From Streptomyces sp. LUP47B (GTDB lineage: Bacteria; Actinomycetota; Actinomycetes; Streptomycetales; Streptomycetaceae): a DNA stretch of 64,000 nt. The position numbers and the translations under genes are program-made. Shown one piece after another: positions 9,986-18,000 of this stretch (positions within the stretch are counted from its first letter, which is position 1; the number at the start of each line of letters is the position of its first letter). Location: positions 135,485 through 199,484 of the forward strand of contig NZ_MJAH01000002.1 in assembly GCF_001746295.1 (NCBI RefSeq), in the 5' to 3' direction. Below the pieces are notes generated by a model. The model had not been told where the DNA came from and ran no database searches. It worked only from the letters and a program-made list of their open reading frames with translations.

Positions 9986-10025
9986 CATGACAGCTGACAG
10001 ATATTGATATCTGTCAGCTGTCATG
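9986..10025. promoter_or_regulatory. 40-bp perfect inverted repeat upstream of the aldo/keto reductase gene
   Basis: Two 19-bp arms (9986-10004 and 10007-10025) are exact reverse complements around a 2-bp centre. The inner part contains TGACAGATAT and its complement, a typical TetR/MarR operator shape. It starts 5 bp after the LysE stop and ends 14 bp before the reductase start, so binding there would occlude the reductase promoter. The TetR gene at 11090 is the obvious candidate ligand. Confidence 0.7.
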
Positions 10026-10039
10026 GCAGGGTGGACGGC

Positions 10040-11050
10040 ATGACGATGCGAACCCGAAACCTCGGAACCACCGGCCCCCAGGTCTCCGCCCTCGGCCTCG
10101 GCTGCATGGGCATGTCCGGCATGTACGGCGAGACGGACCGCGCGGAGTCGATCGCCACCATCCACGCCGCCCTGGAGGCCGGCGTGACCCTGCTGGACAC
10201 CGGCGACTTCTACGGCATGGGCCACAACGAACTGCTGATCAGCGAGGCACTGCGCACCGCTCCGGCCGCCCTGCGCGAGAACGCGCTGGTCAGTGTGAAG
10301 TTCGGCGCCCAGCGCGACCCGGACGGCGCGTGGCTCGGCTACGACGCCCGCCCGGCCGCCGTGAAGACCTGGGCCACGTACTCGCTCCAGCGCCTCGGCG
10401 TCGACCACATCGACGTCTACCGCCCGGCCCGGCTCGACCCCCAGGTACCGATCGAGGAGACGGTCGGCGCGATCGCGGAACTCGTCGAGAAGGGGTACGT
10501 CCGCCACATCGGGCTGAGCGAGGTCGGTCCGGAGACCATTCGCCGGGCCGCCGCCACCGCCCCGATCGCCGACCTCCAGATCGAGTACTCCCTCATCTCC
10601 CGCGGCCCCGAGCGGGAGATCCTCCCCGTCCTGCGCGAGCTCGGCATCTCCGTCACCGCGTACGGAGTGCTCTCCCGCGGGCTGATCTCCGGCCACCTCA
10701 CGGCAGGGCGGTCACTGGCCGCCGACGACTTCCGCGCCCACTCGCCCCGCTTCCAGGGCGAGAACCTTCAGCACAACCTCACGCTGGTCGAGGCCCTGCG
10801 CAAGATCGCCGAACAGAAGGGCGTCACGGTCGCGCAGATCGCCATCGCCTGGGTGCTCTCACGAGGTGACGACCTCGTGCCGCTGATCGGCGCGCGGACC
10901 CGCGAGCGGCTCGACGAGGCACTGGGCGCCCTGGACGTCACCCTGGACGCCGCCGACCTCGCGGCCGTCGAGGACGCCGTACCCGCGGACGCGGCGGCCG
11001 GAGAGCGGTACCCGACGCACCAGATGGCCATGCTCGACAGCGAACGATGA
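10040..11050 (+). CDS. Aldo/keto reductase
   Basis: This 336-residue (beta/alpha)8 NADPH-dependent oxidoreductase would reduce carbonyl substrates of unknown identity. The start MRTRNLGTTGPQVSALGLGCMGMSG, the Asp-Tyr pair in LLDTGDFYGMGHNE and the Lys in LVSVKFGAQRDP fit the catalytic tetrad. The fourth member, normally His in a Y-x-H context, is replaced: the equivalent segment reads DHIDVYRPARLDP. Start ATG 10040 has AGGGTGG upstream; ATG 10046 is an alternative. It is preceded by a 40-bp palindrome and followed 40 bp later by a TetR gene, a typical regulator-target pair. Confidence 0.88.
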   Translation: MTMRTRNLGTTGPQVSALGLGCMGMSGMYGETDRAESIATIHAALEAGVTLLDTGDFYGMGHNELLISEALRTAPAALRENALVSVKFGAQRDPDGAWLGYDARPAAVKTWATYSLQRLGVDHIDVYRPARLDPQVPIEETVGAIAELVEKGYVRHIGLSEVGPETIRRAAATAPIADLQIEYSLISRGPEREILPVLRELGISVTAYGVLSRGLISGHLTAGRSLAADDFRAHSPRFQGENLQHNLTLVEALRKIAEQKGVTVAQIAIAWVLSRGDDLVPLIGARTRERLDEALGALDVTLDAADLAAVEDAVPADAAAGERYPTHQMAMLDSER

Positions 11051-11089
11051 GCGGCGAACGGTGAACACCGTGCCAGGTACGGTCTAGGC

Positions 11090-11677
11090 ATGCCACCGAG
11101 CACCGAGACCCTGACCGCCGAGCGCATCCTCGAAGCCACCGAGGAGGTGCTGCGCCGCCACGGCCCGGCCAAGGCCACCGTGGTCGACGTGGCGCGCGCG
11201 CTCGGCGTCAGCCATGGCAGCGTCTACCGGCACTTCCGGACGAAGGCGGCGCTGCGGGAGGCCGTGACGAAACGGTGGCTGGACCGGGCGACGGGCGTCC
11301 TGGCCGCGATCACCGACGCGGACCGCGACCCGGAGGCCCGGCTGCGGGACTGGCTCGCCGCGCTCTTCGAGGTCAAGCGCCGCAAGGCGGGCGACGATCC
11401 GGAACTGTTCGCTACGTACACGGTCCTGACCGGCGAGAACGTCGAGGCGGTGATCGAGCACCTCACCGAGCTGACCGACCAGCTGACCCGTATCGTCCAG
11501 GACGGCATCGACGCGGGCACCTTCACCGTCACCGCCCCGGACACCACGGCCCAGGCGGTCTTCCAGGGCACGGCCATCTTCCACGACCCCGGCTATGCCC
11601 GTGAGTGGGAGAAGCCGGGCGCAGAAAGGGAGTTCACGGCGCTGGTGGACCTGCTGGTACGGGGCCTCAAGGCCTGA
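11090..11677 (+). CDS. TetR-family transcriptional regulator
   Basis: The 195-residue protein carries an N-terminal helix-turn-helix: ERILEATEEVLRRHGPAKATVVDVARALGVSHGSVYRHFRTKAALREAV. The C-terminal part is a predicted helical ligand and dimer domain. It lies 39 bp downstream of the aldo/keto reductase on the same strand and is likely co-transcribed, which would make it autoregulatory through the palindrome at 9986-10025. The inducer is unknown. It converges with a small gene ending 18 bp away. Confidence 0.9.
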   Translation: MPPSTETLTAERILEATEEVLRRHGPAKATVVDVARALGVSHGSVYRHFRTKAALREAVTKRWLDRATGVLAAITDADRDPEARLRDWLAALFEVKRRKAGDDPELFATYTVLTGENVEAVIEHLTELTDQLTRIVQDGIDAGTFTVTAPDTTAQAVFQGTAIFHDPGYAREWEKPGAEREFTALVDLLVRGLKA

Positions 11678-11695
11678 CCGCCGCCAACCCCGCCG

Positions 11696-11902
11696 CTACG
11701 TCTGCGACGGATCCACCGTCGCCTGATGCGCCTCCGCCAGGTGTTCCTCCGCCTTCAGCCAGGGCAGGAACTGCGCTCCCTTGCGCCAGCCGCAGGTGTC
11801 ACATCTGATCGTGCGTTGCGCGCCCTTGCGCTGCACTTGGACCACGTGTTCGCGGCCGTGCTGGTCCCAGCGGCTCACCCTGCTCGTGTTGATCTGCAAC
11901 AT
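11696..11902 (-). CDS. Small conserved zinc-ribbon-like protein of unknown function
   Basis: The 68-residue protein has a CxxC followed by a His pair (RCDTCGWRKGAQFLPWLKAEEHLAEAHQ), which could form a Cys2His2-type zinc site. GGAGG sits eight bases before ATG 11902, and codon use is strongly actinobacterial, so it is very likely a real gene. No function can be assigned. It sits between the convergent TetR gene and the MFS gene on its own strand. Confidence 0.75.
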   Translation of the reverse strand: MLQINTSRVSRWDQHGREHVVQVQRKGAQRTIRCDTCGWRKGAQFLPWLKAEEHLAEAHQATVDPSQT

Positions 11903-12000
11903 GTGCCTCGCCTCCGGCTAGGAGTGTGCAGCAAGAACAACATCAACAGCAGTATCTTCACGGGGCGTTCGCCAGGACTTGAGCGTGGCCTGCGGCCCGG

Positions 12001-13428
12001 TCAGTCGATCGTGCGTGGCAGACGCAGACTCAGTACGCCCGTCAGGGCCACCCCCGCCAACTGGACGAGGAGCGTGGTCACCAGGGCGTCCCGCATGCCC
12101 ATGCCCGGCGCCAGGGCGAGGAAGAGACTGCCCAGCGTGGCCACGCCGAGGGCCAGGGAGACCTGCTGGGTGGTGACCATCACGCCGCTGCCGACGCCGG
12201 CCCGGGCGGGCGGCACCTCGGACAGGACGATCCGGAAGACCACGGGCAGTTGGAGTGCCTGGCCGACTCCGGCGATCGCGCCGCCGGGGAGCAGGGGAAG
12301 CAGCCCGAGGTCCGGCCAGGAGGAGTGCGCGGCCAGGATCATCAGGCCCAGGCCGACCCCCTGGATCAGCGCGCCCGCGGTCACCACCCGGGTGCCGTGG
12401 CGGGCGATCAGCCGCGGTCCGGCGACCGACGTGAACAGGAACGTCACCGCCAGCGGGACCAGCGCGAGACCCGCCTGGACGGGGCTGCGGCCCGCTCCCT
12501 CCTGAAGCGCCACCGCGATCACGAACATGAAGCCCGCGAAGCCCATCGAGAACGGCAGGATGAGCAGCAGACCGCGGCGCAGGGACACCAACTGGAAGAG
12601 GCTCGGCGGGACCAGCGGAGTGCGGCCCCCGCGGTCCGCCCTGAGCTCCACCGCGAAGAACGCCCACGCCAGGAACGGGAACGCCGCCAGCGACAGCCAC
12701 GTCCACAACGGCCAGCCCGCCGCCCTGCCCTCGGTCAGCGGGGCCAGCAGCGCCAGCAGCGTCGCCGCCAGCAGGACCGTGCCCGGGCCGTCCACCGGCT
12801 CCGGACGGGGGGAACGGGTCTCGGGGACCGTACGGGCCGCGAGGAACAGGCCGAGCAGGACGACCGGCACGTTCACCAGGAACGTCGCCCGCCAGCTCGT
12901 GCCCGCGATGTCGGCCGCCACCAGGACCCCGCCGAGGATCTGGCCCGCCACCATGGCGAGGCCAGCCGTGGCGCCGTACAGGCCCATCGCCCGCGCCCGG
13001 CGGGGTCCGGCCGTCGCCGACTGGATCGTGGCGAGGACCTGCGGCAGCATCGCCGCCGACGCGGCGCCCTGGGCGACCCGCGCCGCGACCAGCGTCCACG
13101 CCGTCGGCGCGAGCCCGCACGCCAGCGAGGTCAGCCCGAAGGCCAGCATGCCGCCCAGGAACAGCCGGCGCCGCCCGAAGAGATCGCCGAGGCGGCCGCC
13201 GAGGACGAGAAGGACGGCGTACGCCAACCCGTAGCCCGCCACGACGAGTTCGAGGACCGACTCGCTCGCGGACAGGTCCGCGCCGATGGTGGGCAGTGCG
13301 ACGTTGACGATGAAGAAGTCGATGAGGGGGAGTGCCGCGGCGAGCAGCACCGTGAAGAGTCCGAGGCCGCTCAGCTCGGGTGGCGCGGCGGCGCGGACGG
13401 GGCGTGGAGTCGTGGTTTCGGTCGTCAC
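12001..13428 (-). CDS. MFS efflux transporter, DHA2-like (14 helices)
   Basis: This is a drug-proton antiporter-like membrane protein of about 475 residues. Motif A appears as GGRLGDLFGRRRLFLGG, the DHA2 opening as LPLIDFFIVNVALPTIGADL, and motif C-like GQILGGVLVAADIAG follows. Start GTG 13428 (VTTETTTPRPV) is preferred over an upstream one because the extra 24 residues are Arg-rich and overlap the promoter. It is divergent from an XRE-family regulator gene, with a dyad between them, suggesting that the regulator controls this pump. Substrate unknown. Confidence 0.87.
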   Translation of the reverse strand: MTTETTTPRPVRAAAPPELSGLGLFTVLLAAALPLIDFFIVNVALPTIGADLSASESVLELVVAGYGLAYAVLLVLGGRLGDLFGRRRLFLGGMLAFGLTSLACGLAPTAWTLVAARVAQGAASAAMLPQVLATIQSATAGPRRARAMGLYGATAGLAMVAGQILGGVLVAADIAGTSWRATFLVNVPVVLLGLFLAARTVPETRSPRPEPVDGPGTVLLAATLLALLAPLTEGRAAGWPLWTWLSLAAFPFLAWAFFAVELRADRGGRTPLVPPSLFQLVSLRRGLLLILPFSMGFAGFMFVIAVALQEGAGRSPVQAGLALVPLAVTFLFTSVAGPRLIARHGTRVVTAGALIQGVGLGLMILAAHSSWPDLGLLPLLPGGAIAGVGQALQLPVVFRIVLSEVPPARAGVGSGVMVTTQQVSLALGVATLGSLFLALAPGMGMRDALVTTLLVQLAGVALTGVLSLRLPRTID

Positions 13429-13459
13429 GGCAACGAGCCTGCGCCTCCCGCCAGAGGGG

Positions 13460-13488
13460 TACCAGAGTCTTCTTATCCTGGTAGAAGA
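13460..13488. promoter_or_regulatory. Nested inverted repeats in the MFS/XRE divergent promoter region
   Basis: TACCAG (13460-13465) is repeated inverted as CTGGTA (13478-13483) with a 12-bp spacer. TCTTCT (13468-13473) is repeated inverted as AGAAGA (13483-13488). Both dyads fall in the 101-bp gap between divergent genes, a good place for an autoregulated operator. Confidence 0.5.
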
Positions 13489-13529
13489 ACCACCTGGCAA
13501 CAGGGTCCGGGTGGAGGCAGGCTGGAGAC

Positions 13530-14477
13530 ATGACCACCATGGCCCAGGAGACAGCCGTACCGGCGACCGCGTCCCACTCGTCCCTCTCGTCGATCCGGCG
13601 CCACGAACTCGCCGCCTTCCTGCGCCACCGCCGCGAGCACATCGCCCCCGAACAGGTCGGTCTGCCCCGCGGCCGCCGGCGCCGCACCCCGGGCCTGCGC
13701 CGGGAGGAGGTCGCCCAGCTCTCCGCGGTCGGTGTCACCTGGTACACCTGGTTGGAGCAGGCCCGGGACATCCAGGTGTCCGTGCAGGTCCTGGACGCCC
13801 TCGCCCGCGCACTGCTGCTGGACCCGAGCGAGCGCTCGCACCTCTTCCAGCTCGCCGGCGCGGTCGACCCGACACCGGCCACCGTCTGCCCGTCGGTCAC
13901 CCCGGCCATCCAGCAGGTGCTCGAACAGCTGGAGCCGGTCCCGGCCTGCGTGCAGAACAGCCGCTACGACATCCTCGCCTACAACCGGACCTACGGCCTG
14001 CTGCTGTGCGACCTGGACGCGGTGCCGCCCGAGGACCGCAACTGCATGATCCTCTCCTACACCGACGACGACTGGCGCTCCTCGATCGTCCACCTGGCGG
14101 AGGCGCAGCGCCTGATGGCAGCCCGCTTCCGGGCCACCATGGCCGGACACCTCGCCGAGCCCGGCTGGAAGATGCTCCTGAAGCGGCTGCGCACGGAGTC
14201 CCCGGAGTTCCGCGAGGTCTGGGACCGGCACGAGGTCATCGAACACCGGGGCCGCCGCAAGGAGTTCATGAACCGCTACGTCGGCCATGTCTCCGTCGAC
14301 CACACCGACCTGTGGCTCGGCCCCGAGGCGGGGCCGCGCATGGTGACCTACGCCCCCGCCGACGAGGAGTCCCGGCTGCGGCTGGAGAAGCTGCACGCGA
14401 TCGCCCTGGAGCGGACCCCGGCCCGCACGGCGTCACAGCGCGCCCTCTCCTGCGACGCCGTCGGCCCCCGCGCCTGA
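13530..14477 (+). CDS. XRE-family regulator with MmyB-like ligand domain
   Basis: This 315-residue regulator has a helix-turn-helix near residues 30-100 (ELAAFLRHRREHIAPEQVGLP … TPGLRREEVAQLSAVGVTWYTWLEQ). A PAS-like MmyB C-terminal domain follows, recognised by NRTYGLLLCDLDAVPPEDRNCMILSYTDDDWR. Such proteins are frequent in Streptomyces and usually sit beside an oxidoreductase or transporter gene; members bind lipids or other small molecules. Divergent from the MFS pump, so probably its regulator. Confidence 0.9.
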   Translation: MTTMAQETAVPATASHSSLSSIRRHELAAFLRHRREHIAPEQVGLPRGRRRRTPGLRREEVAQLSAVGVTWYTWLEQARDIQVSVQVLDALARALLLDPSERSHLFQLAGAVDPTPATVCPSVTPAIQQVLEQLEPVPACVQNSRYDILAYNRTYGLLLCDLDAVPPEDRNCMILSYTDDDWRSSIVHLAEAQRLMAARFRATMAGHLAEPGWKMLLKRLRTESPEFREVWDRHEVIEHRGRRKEFMNRYVGHVSVDHTDLWLGPEAGPRMVTYAPADEESRLRLEKLHAIALERTPARTASQRALSCDAVGPRA

Positions 14478-14564
14478 CCGGTTGTCGCAGGTGGGGATGA
14501 TCGCCCGCAGTGCGGGAACCCGGTCGGTCCGAAGAGAAGACCCCCCCCACAGGCGAGGCGAGTC

Positions 14565-15077
14565 ATGGCCGAGCAGAAATCGTCGCAGCAGATAGCAGAG
14601 TCAGAATCACCGTCACCGGCGCAGGGGCTTCCGCAGCCGCTGCGGGCGGCCGTTTCGGCACTGGGGAGGGTTCCCGGGGCCGGGACGGTGGGCCGGGTGG
14701 CCGGTGGAGCACTGGACCGGGTCGGAGCGGTGTCGCCGCGCGGCCGACGGCTCGCGGTGTACGCCGGGGCCGGGGTGCTCGGCGTCGCGGGCGTCGTCGA
14801 GTGGCCCGTCGCGGTCACCGGGGCGGCGGTGGCGTGGCTGACGCAACCGAGGCCGGGGGAGCGCGGGGAAGACGGGGAGCCGGGGGACGAGAGCCGGCCC
14901 ACGCCCCGGGTACTGGCGTCGTCACACGGCAGGCCGTCCCACTCGTCGCACGGTTCGTCTCCCTCCCCGTCCCTCCGCACACCCTCCGACAAACTCCCTC
15001 CGCACGAGACGGCGTCGCCGTCCGACCGAGGCGGCCCCGGCGGCGCCACCGCGGGCCGTACCCGATCCGACGACTGA
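14565..15077 (+). CDS. Hypothetical protein preceding the large P-type ATPase
   Basis: The 170-residue protein has no recognised domain. Residues 1-60 are polar with an Ala/Gly-rich helix. Residues 62-92 hold a hydrophobic pair (LAVYAGAGVLGVAGVVEWPVAVTGAAVAWL) compatible with one or two membrane segments. The rest is a Ser/Pro/Arg-rich, probably disordered tail. It ends nine bases before the ATPase start codon, so co-expression and an accessory role in the ATPase complex are plausible. Confidence 0.65.
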   Translation: MAEQKSSQQIAESESPSPAQGLPQPLRAAVSALGRVPGAGTVGRVAGGALDRVGAVSPRGRRLAVYAGAGVLGVAGVVEWPVAVTGAAVAWLTQPRPGERGEDGEPGDESRPTPRVLASSHGRPSHSSHGSSPSPSLRTPSDKLPPHETASPSDRGGPGGATAGRTRSDD

Positions 15078-15086
15078 GGACCAGTG

Positions 15087-18000
15087 ATGAACCGAGGACT
15101 CACGACGGCAGCCGCGGGTCTCGTCCTGGCCGGCCCCCGTCTGCTGGCCAGGGGTACGCCCGCCGCGGTCGGCGCGGCCGCGGGAGCGGTGGCCGGAACG
15201 GCCCGGGCCGGCGTCCGCACGGCGGACTTCGCGGCCCGGGCGACGAGGGCCGCCCGCGCGGCCCTCCCGGGAGCATCCCCGGACTGGCGAGCGGGCCGGC
15301 GGGCCCATCTGGCGCTGCGCGCGGAGGCGGACGCGGACGCGGACGGAGAGTACGCAGAACAGCGGGCCGACGCGGAGGCAGGTGCCGGCCCCTCGTCTCC
15401 ACCGCCCCGCGCCACCCGCACCGAACACCGTGCCCGGCGTCTCGTCACCGCCCTCGCCGAGCACCCCGACATCGCTCTGGCCTACTGGGACCAGGGCCTC
15501 GGGCGGCTCGTCGTGACCGCGGCCGAGGGAGTGGCCACCGAGCGGGTCGTGGAGCGGGTCTCGGTGCTTGCCGAGCGGTACGGGCTGGTGGCGGCCGACC
15601 AGGATGTCGAGGAGCTCGCCCACCCCGGTGACCCCGGCTCCATACGGACCGCGGGCGTGGCGCTCGTCGCCGACGGCGTCGGAGCCGCCGCCGCGTTCGC
15701 CGGGTCCGCGCTGCGGCTGCCGGCGTCGCCGCGGCCGGTGACGGCGGTGGTGACGCTGCTGCGGGAGAACCCCCGCTTCAGGGGCTGGCTGGGAGGGCGG
15801 CTCGGGAGCGCGCGGATGGACGTGGCGCTGGCCGTCGTGAACGCCGCCGTGCACGGTGCCGGTCACAGTCCCACCTCCCTGCTGCTCGACGGAACGCTGC
15901 GCACCTGCCAGCTGGCGGAGGCAGTCGTACGGACGGCCACCTTCGAAGCCGTCCACGACGACCTGTGCGTCCCGGACCGGGACAGCGTGCCCGCGGATCT
16001 GGCCCTGCGCCCGCCGCCGGGGCCCTCGCCCGCCCAGGAGTACGCGGGCCACGCCTCGGCAGGCAGCATCGCCGGCGCCGTCGCCGCGATGCTCGTCAAA
16101 CACAACGTGACCGAGGCCGCGGAGGCGGTCCTCGCGGGCTCCCCGAAGGCCGCGCGCTACGGCCCTGCCGCCTTCCACGCCGTACTGAGCACAGCGCTGT
16201 CCCGTTCCGGCGTCCTGGTGCGCGACCCGGACCGGCTGCGACAGCTGGAGACCGTCGGCACCGTCCTCCTGCACCCGAGCGCCCTGCGCACCCCGGGCGC
16301 GGGCGCGGACCCATGGGCGGAACCCGTGCTGGACGCGGCCCGGCGCGCCGGACTCCGTGTCGTCGTCGTGGACGACCCCGCACTGGCCGAGTTCACCGGC
16401 CTCGCGGATCAAGTCGTGGACGCCGAACGCCCGTTGAAGGACATCGTCGACCAACTCCACGACGACAGCGATGGCGAGGACGAGGGGAACGGCGGCGGTG
16501 GTGTCCTCACCGTCGCCCGCCCCCAGGACGCCGACGTCGTCGCCGGGCTCCTCCGGGGCGACGTGGCCGTCTCCCTCACCGACGGCGGCTGCGCGGTCGC
16601 CTGGGGTGCCGACCTCCTCGCCCCGCACGGACTGCCCGACGTCTGGCGGCTGTTGACGGCCGTGCCGGCGGCCCGTGCGGTCGGCCACCGCTCCCAGACC
16701 CTGGCCCGCTCGGGCGCCGCCCTGTCCGGACTCCTCGTCGCCGTCGGCGACTCGGGCCGCGGCCGACGCCGTACGGCACTCCCCGGCCTCCGGCACGCAC
16801 CCGTCGACGCGGCCGCGGCCGCCGCCCTTTTCACCGGCACCCGCGCCGCCCTCCGCGTGGCCACCGCGAGCCCCCCGCACCCGCGTCCCCGGGTGGCCTG
16901 GCACGCCCTGGACCCGGACGCCGTACGCGACCGTCTGGAAAAGGAGGCACCCCCGGAGCCGACGCTCGTGGAGCAGACGACCGCACGGGTCCGTACGGCC
17001 GCCGACACCGTCGTACGACTGCCCGTGCTGGCCCCCGTCAGGTGGTCGGCACAGCTCGCCCGGGCCGTGCGCAACGAGCTGGACGACCCGCTGACCCCCG
17101 TCCTGGCGGTCGGCTCGGCCGCGTCCGCGATCCTCGGGTCCGCGATGGACGCCCTGCTGGTGGTCGGCGCCCTCGACCTGAACGCCCTCGTCGGCGGACT
17201 CCAGCGGCTGCGCGCCGAGCGGGCCCTGTCCGGGCTGCTCGCCCAGCAGAAGCAGAAGGCCCGGGTCACGGAGGAGGACGCGGAACCGCATGTCGTCGAC
17301 GCCGCCAAGCTGCGCCCGGGGGACGTCATCGAGCTCACGCTGGACGACGTCGTGCCCGCCGACGCCCGTCTGCTGTGGGAGGACGGCCTGGAGGTCGACG
17401 AGTCCGCGCTGACCGGCGAGTCCCTCCCGGTCGACAAGTCCACCGACCCGAGCCCTCACGCCCCCGTCGCCGAACGGCACTGCATGGTCTTCGAGGGGAC
17501 GACCGTGGTGGCCGGACAGGCCCGTGCGGTCGTCGTGGACACCGGCGACCGCACCGAGGCCGCCCGCGCCGTCGCACTCGCCGCCCGCACCCCGGCCGCC
17601 GCCGGAGTCCAGGCCCGGCTCCAGGAAATCACCCGCAAGGCAATGCCGTTGACGATGGCGGGCGGTGCCGCGGTCACCGGGCTCGCCCTGGTACGCGGCA
17701 CCCCGCTGCGGCAGGCGGTCAGCGGCGGGGTCGCGGTCGCCGTGGCCGCCGTACCGGAAGGGCTGCCGCTGGTGGCCACCGTCGCGCAACTGGCGGCGGC
17801 CCGCCGGCTCAGCGCGCACGGCGTCCTGGTCCGCGCCCCGCGCACCCTGGAGGCCCTGGGGCGCATGGACACCATCTGCTTCGACAAGACCGGCACGCTC
17901 ACCGAGAACCGGCTGCGGCTGGTCCGGGTCACCGACGCGGACGGCACGGTCCACACCCTCGACGAGCCCGGCGCGGACGGCCCGCTGCGGGTCGCGGCCC

